NCBI RefSeq assembly: GCF_003574135.1
Contig: NZ_AP018341.1
Span: 1,054,001-1,118,000, forward strand
Direction of reading: 5' to 3'
DNA: 64,000 nucleotides
Source of the DNA: a cyanobacterium endosymbiont of Rhopalodia gibberula
GTDB taxonomy: Bacteria > Cyanobacteriota > Cyanobacteriia > Cyanobacteriales > Microcystaceae
Both the position numbers and the translations under genes were made by a program. The notes under the pieces were generated by a model. It was not told the DNA's origin. It saw nothing but the letters and a program-made list of their open reading frames with translations, and searched no databases. Shown in pieces: positions 1 to 8,701 of this stretch. Position 1 is the stretch's first letter. Every line of letters begins with the position of its first letter.

Positions 1-174
1 AACGTAAAGTAGATATAACATTAAAATTATCCGAAAAGCAGTAGTCACGTAAGGTTTATACAGTAGTAGAGGGCATCAAAATTAATTAAGGTTTACTTGA
101 CTAGCTTACCAAGAATCGTGAGTGACAATTATCATTTAGTAGATTTCTGGAGCTTGGAATAAGACCAGGGGAAC

Positions 175-498
175 TTAAGTCTTATTGGCTTTGTGTGATT
201 GCCACCGCATAGAGACTTGCCAACATTCGTCCACTAATTTGTGCCAAAGGACTAAGATAGCCGTATCAATTCCCGCTTTTTGATCGGTTGCTTTAAATAA
301 AATTTGAGCCGTAATCACTTCTTGCTGGCTCTTATTAACCCGGGCAAGCAGATTGTTTTGTTCTTCAGGGGAAAGTAAAGTAATTCTTTCTGATTCTAAT
401 AAAGTTTGTGCGCGGAAAAACCAGTATTGAAAGTCTTCTAATAAAAGCTCAAGGGTTGTTGTCAGTAGCTCTGATTCGTTAGGTGAGGAGTCTAGCAT
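175..498 (-). CDS. DUF2605 family protein
   Basis: Small soluble protein of 107 residues, recognised by overall resemblance to the cyanobacteria-specific DUF2605 family. Its function is unknown. The N-terminal half is acidic and leucine-rich (ELLTTTLELLLEDFQYW), followed by a helical region with several Gln and Glu and a Trp-containing tail. No signal peptide, membrane segment or catalytic motif is visible. In related cyanobacteria the family is often paired with DUF2973 (known from the family, not seen here). The flanking DNA on both sides is AT-rich and shows no partner gene. The length matches the usual 100-110 residues, so the gene appears intact. Confidence 0.75.
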   Translation of the reverse strand: MLDSSPNESELLTTTLELLLEDFQYWFFRAQTLLESERITLLSPEEQNNLLARVNKSQQEVITAQILFKATDQKAGIDTAILVLWHKLVDECWQVSMRWQSHKANKT

Positions 499-718
499 TT
501 TTTTTAAAACATTTCATATGTAATCTATCTTAGCGTTTTTCATAATTATTAACATTCAGATACAAATAATTAATAAGTTTCTTCAAGCTCTCAATACTCG
601 AGAAAGTTGATCAGAGTAACGCAACGATACAAAAATCATGAAAATTAACCGGCAAATAATCTCTAACAGTATTTTGATATTTTGTTCGTTCTCTGCTGAA
701 AGTAAAACTAAGGAAAAT

Positions 719-1933
719 TTAAGATTTAGCAAAATGATACAGTAACCAGTATCCCATTCCTAAGCCAAGAAAATTAGGCAACCATGCAGCCATAAAGGGA
801 GAAATAATACCTATTAATCCTAAACTACCGATAATAAATCCCAAGACATAATAAGTAAAAATAATCACCACACTGAAGCCAAAGCTGGTAGCTCTCCCCA
901 TTTGCTGAGGTCTTACCCCTAAAACCGAGCCTACTAAACCAAAAACGACACAAATAAAAGGAAAAGCAAGTTTTTGTTGGATTCGCACTTGAAAAGTTCG
1001 CAAGTTTTTCTCATCCCCAATCATCCTCAATAGCTTCATGTATTGTTGAGCTTGAATGACATTCATTTCATAGGGATCTCGACTTTGAAGAGCGAATTCA
1101 AAGGGAGCTTTAGCTAAAGCTAACTGACAATGTTTAAAAGGAGACATATCTCTGTAGGAAGCATCGGGAGCTAGTTTATAAATTGTTCCATCAAAAAAAT
1201 CCCAAGTATTTTCTCTAGAATTCCAAGTAGCTGAATCGGACACAACTATTTTGTTGAGGTTAGTTCCTATCCATTCTAAAATGGTCAAGGTTTTCATGTG
1301 TTGACCGTCAAATTTTTCAGCATAAAATAAATATTTTAACCGTTTAACTGTTTCTCCATTTGGTAAATCGACTTCTTCATAGTCAGGATAAAAAATATCT
1401 TTATTTTGCCAAAAAGGATGTTCTTCTTTTAGATATTTAACTAATATAGATGTAGCTTGGTAATTAGCACCAGGGACGACTAATTCACTAAACACAAAGG
1501 TAATCCCTGTAACTAATAAACTAAAAACCAAAGCGGGGGCAATTATACGATATAAACTCACTCCACAAGCGCGTAATGCGATCAATTCACTATCGTTACT
1601 GAGACGGCCATATGTTAGTAATGTAGTTAACATAACTGAGATCGGTAGAGCATAGGCGGTGAATTCAGGTACTTTTAGAAGTAAAATCTCCAGGGCTTGT
1701 ATTAGGGGAAGATCTGATTCCACCACTTTATTTGCTAAATCTGATAAATAACCAATCGCTACCCCCAACGACGAAACCAGTCCCACGCTAAAGATAAACG
1801 GGGGGATCAGTTCGCCTCCAATGTAGCGATCCATCAAGGATAGAGAGAACCGGCCTTGTTGCGATCTCCATAAGTCGGACAGAGATTGAAGAAATTTCGT
1901 CAACATCAGAGATTTAGTAGAAGCACCCTTCAT
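719..1933 (-). CDS. LptF/LptG family permease (YjgP/YjgQ)
   Basis: Inner-membrane permease subunit of the Lpt system, which extracts lipopolysaccharide and passes it toward the outer membrane with the LptB ATPase. The 404-residue protein has the family layout: three membrane segments near the N-terminus (about 46-70, 96-118 and 130-155), a large central periplasmic beta domain (about 160-315), and three C-terminal membrane segments (about 322-345, 350-375 and 382-404). Cyanobacteria usually carry one such permease. Its ATG overlaps the stop codon of a 32-codon reading frame upstream in a TAATG arrangement, which suggests translational coupling. Retention fits the need of any Gram-negative envelope for lipid A export. 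Confidence 0.9.
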   Translation of the reverse strand: MKGASTKSLMLTKFLQSLSDLWRSQQGRFSLSLMDRYIGGELIPPFIFSVGLVSSLGVAIGYLSDLANKVVESDLPLIQALEILLLKVPEFTAYALPISVMLTTLLTYGRLSNDSELIALRACGVSLYRIIAPALVFSLLVTGITFVFSELVVPGANYQATSILVKYLKEEHPFWQNKDIFYPDYEEVDLPNGETVKRLKYLFYAEKFDGQHMKTLTILEWIGTNLNKIVVSDSATWNSRENTWDFFDGTIYKLAPDASYRDMSPFKHCQLALAKAPFEFALQSRDPYEMNVIQAQQYMKLLRMIGDEKNLRTFQVRIQQKLAFPFICVVFGLVGSVLGVRPQQMGRATSFGFSVVIIFTYYVLGFIIGSLGLIGIISPFMAAWLPNFLGLGMGYWLLYHFAKS

Positions 1934-2031
1934 TAAACATCGACGGATAATTGATTGGTTAGTTGCTGTGGTAGCTCAATAGAGGCAAGTTTTCCATCAC
2001 TATCAATTTTCCCGGTGACTAATCTGATCAT
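1933..2031 (-). CDS. possible 32-residue leader ORF coupled to the Lpt permease
   Basis: An ATG at 2031, preceded by AAGGA about nine bases upstream, opens a 32-codon frame that begins MIRLVTGKIDSDG and ends in TAA. That stop overlaps the ATG of the permease gene as TAATG. The good ribosome site and overlapping junction suggest a translated small protein or coupling peptide. I do not recognise the sequence. It could also be the last piece of an eroded upstream gene, since no longer frame precedes it. Confidence 0.35.
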   Translation of the reverse strand: MIRLVTGKIDSDGKLASIELPQQLTNQLSVDV

Positions 2032-2084
2032 GCGTTACAATCCTTAAAGTAAAGCGACCCTTACTAGATTTGAGTGGGATGACC

Positions 2085-2864
2085 ATGAAAACGGCTCTGA
2101 TTACTGGTGCATCTTCTGGCATTGGAACAGCTTTTGCTCAAGAATTAGCGATGCGCCAGATAAATTTGATTTTAGTTGCCCGTTCCCAAAATAAACTATA
2201 CCAACTTGCTGAAAAGTTACAACATCAAGCCTCTATAAAAGTAGAGGTGATTATACAAGATTTAACTGATCAACAAGCTGCTAAAAAAGTCTATGATACT
2301 ATAGCAGAAAAAAGGTTAAGCGTTGATTTTTTGGTTAATAATGCAGGATTTGGAGATTATGGAGCGTTTATCCAACGGGAATTACCACGCCAAGTGGAAA
2401 TGATTCAACTCAACATAGTTGCTTTGGTGGAGTTGACCCATTTATTTTTGTCGGAGATGCAACAACGAGGAACGGGAAATATTATTAACGTTGCATCTAT
2501 TGCCGGATTTCAGCCCTTGCCTTATTTATCAGTTTATGCGGCAACAAAGGCCTTTGTTCTCAGTTTTTCTGAAGCGTTGTGGGCAGAGAACCAAGGAACA
2601 GATATTAATATCCTCGCGTTATGTCCTGGTCCGACAGATTCTGATTTTTTTAAAGTGGCGGATTTTCCAGACAATTTTATCAATAAAAATAACGGTAGTT
2701 TAACTTCAGCTAAAGAAGTTGTCAAAGATGCCCTTAAAGCCCTTGAAAACAGAAAATCAAATACTGTCCCGGGTGGCTTCATTAATCAATTTATTGTGAA
2801 TTCTAGCCGTTTTCTTCCCAGGGAATTGTTAGTTAATTTCATAGAAAAGCAATTTCGAGGTTAG
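2085..2864 (+). CDS. short-chain dehydrogenase/reductase (SDR)
   Basis: Classical NAD(P)-dependent oxidoreductase with a Rossmann fold; the substrate cannot be read from sequence. From the ATG at 2085 the cofactor motif TGASSGIG lies at residues 7-14, NNAG at about 85-88, the catalytic serine in NVAS at about 138, and the active-site YAATK pair at Tyr151 and Lys155. All key residues are present. The open frame extends back to a TTG at 2070 and also has an ATG at 2079; the 2085 start places the beta strand before TGASSGIG as in relatives. It is divergent from the Lpt permease and is followed by its own terminator hairpin. The DltE/YqjQ-like type is typical of cyanobacteria. Confidence 0.88.
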   Translation: MKTALITGASSGIGTAFAQELAMRQINLILVARSQNKLYQLAEKLQHQASIKVEVIIQDLTDQQAAKKVYDTIAEKRLSVDFLVNNAGFGDYGAFIQRELPRQVEMIQLNIVALVELTHLFLSEMQQRGTGNIINVASIAGFQPLPYLSVYAATKAFVLSFSEALWAENQGTDINILALCPGPTDSDFFKVADFPDNFINKNNGSLTSAKEVVKDALKALENRKSNTVPGGFINQFIVNSSRFLPRELLVNFIEKQFRG

Positions 2865-2989
2865 ACAATAATTTTAATTGAGTAAAGCTCTACATTCTAC
2901 AATTAGCTTTTGGTTAATTGAAGAATTAGGTTTAATTTATAGGAAATAGCAAAAAGTTAAATAATAAAGTAGCTATTTGTCTTCATAAG

Positions 2990-3025
2990 AAATCTAAAAT
3001 CAGCTCTAATATTTTAGATTTTTTA
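2990..3025 (+). terminator. Rho-independent terminator after the SDR gene
   Basis: Perfect 11-bp inverted repeat (AAATCTAAAAT at 2990-3000 and ATTTTAGATTT at 3011-3021) with a 10-base loop, continuing into a short T run. It lies about 125 bases past the SDR stop codon and is AU-rich, as expected in this genome. Confidence 0.6.
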
Positions 3026-3113
3026 TGAAAAAATCAGGTATTAAAGAAGAAAAAATTTATAAAAATTAGACTAAAATCAACGTATTTTTTAACTCAGCAA
3101 GTCTAGTTTGCTT

Positions 3114-3142
3114 TTGCTCGTTAAGTTTAAAGAAATTATAAT
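3114..3142 (+). promoter_or_regulatory. putative ilvC promoter
   Basis: A perfect -10 hexamer TATAAT at 3137-3142 lies 17 bases after TTGCTC at 3114-3119, a weak match to a -35 box. Transcription would begin near 3150, leaving a leader of about 65 bases before ilvC. A second -10-like TATGAT sits at 3164-3169. In DNA this AT-rich, chance matches are common. Confidence 0.35.
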
Positions 3143-3190
3143 CTAAACTTCCTAATAGTTAAGTATGATAGTAAGTTCGGAAAAGATTAA

Positions 3191-4210
<1,020 letters not shown>

Positions 4211-4220
4211 ATTCCTAATG

Positions 4221-4250
4221 AAAGGCTACTAGTTTCCCGTAGCCTTTTCT
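4221..4250 (+). terminator. ilvC terminator
   Basis: AAAGGCTAC at 4221-4229 pairs perfectly with GTAGCCTTT at 4239-4247 around a nine-base loop, and the right arm runs on into TTTTCT. It sits 10 bases after the ilvC stop codon, the classical position for factor-independent termination. Confidence 0.85.
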
Positions 4251-5665
4251 CCTGCTGTATCCACGTATTTCACTCAAGCTGTCATTGGAATTTCTAGTTT
4301 TGGGGTAAGGGGTGAATCCCAATAGTATTTGATTAATTTTGATTCGGAGGTTTTTGCTGATAGTAAGTAAGTCTAAAATAGAAAAGTAGTTAAAAAAGAG
4401 TAATCTCTAGATGTAAGTTTGCCTAAAAGTTCAACTAACAGGATTAGAAAATCAAGAACTATCAAACTTGGACTGTAATTCAAAGATTTTTCTATTACGA
4501 GAGCACAAATATGCTATTTAAATACAAGAGAAAAATTAAAGAAATTACAGATTGGGTGAAACTTTTATAAAAATATTTCCTAGACAGATTCTACAAGAAG
4601 TAAAAAAAATAACTTTTATAGAAAAAGATCTAATATCTTTTAGATAACTTTTTTTTTAAAAAAAGTAACTTATAATAGTCAACAATCATCCAAAATATTT
4701 TAATATAGAGAGTAAATTTAAATTTACTCCGGGAAGAACAGGTAGAATCCAAAAAGAAAAGTATGAAGATGAAAAGAAACAAAAATAAAGACCAAGATTA
4801 ACCATATCACTAGAAAAAATATAAAAAGTTAAAAAATACTATAAATACAGTAGTTTAGTTATAAAAAAAACTGAAATAATGGTAAGTAAAAATAATTATA
4901 TCTACTGATTAGATCTATCTTTTAGACTAACTTATAGTGCAGTTTATAACTAAATATAATAAAATAGGATAGCATCACAATAAAAACTTATTAAATTACC
5001 ATAAGTCTGTTTTAACATTAAAATGAATTAGCTAAGATGTTTAAGCAAAGTATTGTTCAAAATAGTTGCTCTAAAAAATACAAACTAAAACAATATGAAA
5101 TATCTTTTATTTAGAGTAACTTACTTACTCAGCCCATCTTTTAGAAAAGATATTTGTCGTCTCTATCCTAATATATGGGTATATTTACAGTTTTAGTTAG
5201 GCTAGTTTTCGAGCTTGATAAACATAAAAAAGTGAGTTCAGTTAGAATGATGACTGATCATTATGTGGCAATTTTGGTAAATAAAATGGCGTCTCTCAGA
5301 CTTAATTTATGGAATAAATTTTACAACTACTTTGTGCGTCAAGATTAAAAATTATGTGCCTCGTGTAATTTAAATTAAAAATTGTAATTAATTTCGAGAT
5401 TTACCTAATATATTTCTAAGCAAAGAAATTACTAAGTCTTTTTTTAAAAATTTATGATTATACTATTTTTGATATAAAAATTTGAAGAAAAATTGTGATT
5501 CTTGACAATCTACTTGTCAAAAGCTGTTACCTATATAACAAATAACATTATAGTAGTTTTTTCTATTTAAATTAAAAAGTATACTAAACTCAATATTCTT
5601 ACTTTAATCAATTAAATCCTAAATCTAAAAAGACTCACAGTCGCTCATTGTCAGATTGTAAATAG

Positions 5666-5701
5666 ATTAGGAATAGGTTTTTTAAAAAAACTATTCCTAA
5701 T
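5666..5701. repeat. inverted repeat, orphan terminator-like hairpin
   Basis: ATTAGGAATAG at 5666-5676 and CTATTCCTAAT at 5691-5701 are perfect complements, extended by TTTTTT/AAAAAA after one mismatch. There is no neighbouring gene. It could be the terminator of a lost gene. Confidence 0.5.
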
Positions 5702-6216
5702 ATTAACTTCTATTAATTGTAGTTTAACTAGTAAAAAACTTTATTTCAAAAATGAATTAGCAATTGAAGGTTTGTCTTGAGAACAGAAAACTATTTATCT
5801 TAAGATTCGTAGGATCACTTTATTCTTTATCTGCTACTTCTCAGAGAATCGTACAATTGCTATATTCCTAGAATAATCTATCTATAAATTACTTTCTTAA
5901 TTATATTTTTTGATAATTGAGTCTAGTCTGCAATTTCTTAAACTTTTTATCCTTTCGGATTCAAAGATAATGTCGATGTTCTTGTTACAGCGGAAATTTT
6001 TGGATTATGAATCGACTTTGATATTTCTTGCTTTTCTATTTATATTAGTTGAGCCTTTAGACAGTCTACTATCTGGTAAACGCTCTTTTTCCACTACTTT
6101 TCTATTTTTTTGTTCTAGATTTATTTAAGGCGTCTACTGACACTTAATAAAATACTTCTATATTCTTAACAAGGATTCCATAGGCTGACACCCAGTGGTA
6201 CTTTCCGTAACCGTTG

Positions 6217-6279
6217 TGTAGTTAATATCGTTAATCATGATTAAGGGGAGCATAATCATAATTAACGATATTAACTACA
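6217..6279. repeat. large inverted repeat, 27-bp arms
   Basis: Arms 6217-6243 and 6253-6279 are complementary over 27 positions with a single mismatch, separated by the nine-base spacer AGGGGAGCA. This is far stronger than ordinary terminators and has no gene adjacent on either side. It could be a terminator relic, a small palindromic (MITE-like) element or a replication/recombination structure. Conservation of both arms in eroding DNA suggests recent origin or selection. Confidence 0.7.
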
Positions 6280-6499
6280 TAATAAGCACTCAACTTCTAT
6301 CTCATTACCGAAAAAACTAACTTCCATTATACATAAAAAACATTGATCATCACCAAGAAGCTTGATCTTTCAAGAGATTTAAGAAAATACTGAAATATTA
6401 GCTTAAATTAAACGATTGTTGAAGCTAAAAACAGATATTGACAATTTATTAATAAAAAGGACTACATATATAGTGTTTATCGAACAAACTAGGGCGCAA

Positions 6500-6571
6500 A
6501 GCTGGTGACAGGATTTGAACCTGCGACCAGCTGATTACAAATCAGCTGCTCTACCACTGAGCTACACCAGC
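6500..6571 (-). tRNA. trnT: tRNA-Thr (anticodon TGT)
   Basis: A full cloverleaf reads on the minus strand. The acceptor stem GCTGGTG pairs with CACCAGC, the D arm contains TAGCTCAGTGG, the anticodon stem GCTGA/TCAGC closes the loop TTTGTAA with anticodon TGT (reads ACA and other ACN codons), and the T arm contains GGTTCAAATCC. It is 72 nucleotides long without an encoded CCA. It follows a GC-richer segment (6576-6762) on the same strand, which may be co-transcribed. Confidence 0.96.
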
Positions 6572-6575
6572 ACTA

Positions 6576-6762
6576 ACAATGAGCGGACCGATACTCCACC
6601 GGTTAAGTCAGAGCGAACTCTCGGGCTAAACCCCACCTCTGCTAGCATTGCCAGCAGAAGCCTTACAGTTTTATATCCGGTCCCACTATGCCCCTTACAG
6701 CAAGTTTCTGACGGACTAACCTAGGAGCGTAAACTCGGGTATGCTCTGCCCTATTTAATTTC
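6576..6762 (-). ncRNA. structured RNA candidate next to tRNA-Thr
   Basis: A segment of about 185 bases that is visibly richer in G and C than the very AT-rich DNA around it and is not a convincing protein gene. Read on the minus strand it forms a long-range helix: 6707-6721 with 6601-6612 (GUCAGA/UCUGAC and GGUUAG/UUAACC, with a three-base bulge and one wobble). It also forms an eight-pair apical hairpin (CUGCUGGC/GCUAGCAG) and a weaker outer helix involving GAGC/GCUC. The wobble pair exists only on the minus strand, which favours that strand. I cannot assign a family; it does not match tmRNA, RNase P or SRP RNA landmarks. A 6S-like RNA or a processed leader is possible. Confidence 0.45.
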
Positions 6763-6772
6763 TAATTCACTC

Positions 6773-6901
6773 TCACCTATTTAGTATCACATTTTTTGCT
6801 TTTTTACCAAAAATAGTTAGAGGTTTAAAAATTGCGGAATAGGGAGTATAACCCGTCTTGTCATCGCCTTTGATGCCATTGACCTGTGAATAGCTTAGCA
6901 T
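6773..6901 (-). other. 42-codon open frame, possible small gene or C-terminal remnant
   Basis: On the minus strand an ATG at 6901 opens a frame encoding 42 residues with protein-like composition (GIKGDDKTGYTPYSAIF, then a basic tail with GKKAK). It stops just upstream of the structured RNA candidate. No clear ribosome site is visible, and the frame stays open further upstream, so this may be the tail of a decayed gene. I do not recognise the family. Confidence 0.25.
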
Positions 6902-7790
6902 ATTAAGCACTAAAAGGAGAGGTTTTGGAACCAAGATTTTTCAATAACAAATTTTGTCCCTGTGAATAAACTCTTATAAGTTTATTTAAACCAGAGCACT
7001 TTCAATTGCCAAACAAGCTAACTTTACACGTTTTCTTATGTTACTATTATTGAATATATTAGAAATTAGGAGTCACCAATTGACAGATAAACTTAAATCT
7101 GATACATGTTAAAAACATAAGGTTGCTGTTCAAAACGAAGAGTAAAAAAACGATTAAATACAGACAATTTTGGAATAAAGATACATTTATTAAAATCATT
7201 GCCAATAAAGAAATTGTAAGGTATTATTTATACCTTTATTTTCGAGATATTTAATAATATACTTTATAATTAATGATTTAAGTTTATAATTTGATTTGAT
7301 AACAATTTGGAGTAAACTTTTAGAAACTAAAACGATTACTAAATAAGATTATTAGTTTTTAATTTAAATTAATAATTATTCTATGTAGAATATTTAGTCA
7401 AAATATAAAAATATTTTTTTAGAAATTAAAAAAAATTATTAGGTGATTTAACCTTACAAAGTAAACACTAAAGCAATGATGTTTATTTAAAAAAATAACA
7501 GCTATTAAGTTTTAGATGATTATGACTTATTTGTTCAGTATTTTGCCAATTTTTACTAAATAAAAGTAAATTACAATTATGTTTAGCTTCTTAATTATTT
7601 AATAAATTTGGTTATTATTAAGTAATACTGAATCAGTAAAAATATAGTGATCACCTCATTTATTCCAGAGAAGATTTATATTTGACGTAGTTTGTGAATG
7701 TACAACTTCTAGTTTACTGAAAATAACTACTCATTATATTTTGCCCATCCTATCAATTTTAAGATCTTTTTTACAAAAAGTCTTTTAAAG
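6902..7790. other. AT-rich eroded DNA, no recognisable gene
   Basis: Nearly 0.9 kb of AT-rich DNA with stops in all frames and no protein resemblance that I can see. No terminator-grade inverted repeat was noticed here. Confidence 0.5.
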
Positions 7791-8200
7791 TTTAGGTTTT
7801 ACCCCAGCAGCGCGTAATTTAGCAGCTAAACGTTTAGATTTATACCTTTTAACTTCAGCCTTTTGATGTTTCTAAATAGCTAATTTTTACTCATGGAGTA
7901 ACAAGTCTTCGTTTTCAGTCGACTATCGCAATCAATACCCTGTTTGTTATCTCTAGTTTCTGCCCAAAGTTCCAGATAAAATTGGAATTGAGGAATCTTA
8001 ATAATGTCCAGCACTATTTGATAATTTTCAAGTAACCCTCAGTAGAGCTCAAAAATACTTTAATTAAGACACTTGGAGTATTTACTTTTAAAAAAACTAT
8101 TTCCGGGAGAATAAGTAAATTTACTAAAATATTCACCCTTGTTTGTGTTTGAAAGAGATTTCTTAGTGATAATGAGGAGTTCTCCTTGACAATGGAGGGT
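7791..8200 (-). pseudogene. possible Uma2-family (DUF820) nuclease remnant
   Basis: On the minus strand, 7791-7875 encodes a lysine- and alanine-rich tail (KAEVKRYKSKRLAAKLRAAG, then VKP and a stop). It resembles the coiled C-terminus of cyanobacterial Uma2-type PD-(D/E)XK proteins. Upstream pieces between 7900 and 8200 read in interrupted frames, with phrases such as SVLIKVFLSSTEG that could correspond to the restriction-fold core. Stops and frame changes separate the pieces, so if this was a Uma2 gene it is dead. The assignment rests mainly on the tail and is tentative. Confidence 0.3.
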
Positions 8201-8220
8201 ATAGCTATGATAAATCTTAA

Positions 8221-8421
8221 TTTTATAAACACGAATATGAGGAATATGAGGAATATAAGCCCAGTTGGAAGCCTTTACGACTGTTTACCATTGACTATGG
8301 CGTAAATACCATCATTCGTAGTTATAATAGCAATGTTAGTTCACAATTTTTAGGCTATCAGTTAAGGCTGCAGGAAGGGCAAGTTGATGAATATCATCCA
8401 GTAGATGATTTAGCGATATAA
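8221..8421 (+). pseudogene. C-terminal remnant of an unrecognised gene
   Basis: An open frame of 66 codons after an in-frame stop, with no good start codon. Its translation is strikingly protein-like (KPLRLFTIDYGVNTIIRSYN, then LGYQLRLQEGQVDEYHPVDD and DLAI before a stop). It begins with a nine-base tandem repeat, GAATATGAG twice plus GAATAT (8233-8256), giving a repeated Glu-Glu-Tyr. I take it for the surviving 3' end of a gene on the plus strand. The family is not recognised. Confidence 0.4.
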
Positions 8422-8701
8422 AACTGCCAGGCAATCTTTCCCATTTAATTTCATTTAATTTACTTGTAACCGATTTCATGTTGTTAAAACAATCCGTCTG
8501 TTTTTTATACTTGATTTGAGTATAATCTAATGTGGATAGGTTTAATTAAACATAAAATATAAACGAATAAATAAAAGGTCGGACTTTAGCAGTGCAATCG
8601 TTCAATTTTCTAAAAATCATTAGAGTTACTAAAAAAAATATTTTTTAATATAAAATGGAAAAATTAAGTAACTTAAATTAATAATTAGTTATTATTGACT
8701 C

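Larger units (their letters stand above)
4251..6499. other. long AT-rich region without genes
   Basis: More than 2.2 kb of very AT-rich DNA. I see no open frame resembling a protein family on either strand; the short frames present are rich in Phe, Ile, Lys and Asn as expected by chance. The only structures are inverted repeats at 5666-5701 and 6217-6279. It is best read as eroded former coding DNA whose homology is no longer visible by eye. Confidence 0.6.

Noticed and set aside
5910-6128. Plus-strand 72-codon frame
   Set aside because: Composed mainly of Phe, Leu, Ser and Ile from T-rich DNA; no start signal or family pattern.
6515-6724. Plus-strand frame of 69 codons across the tRNA region
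   Set aside because: It runs antisense through tRNA-Thr and into the structured RNA candidate; its openness follows from their higher GC.
8014-8232. Minus-strand 72-codon frame as an intact gene
   Set aside because: Reads only as part of a possibly decayed Uma2-type gene; no ribosome site and no full domain.
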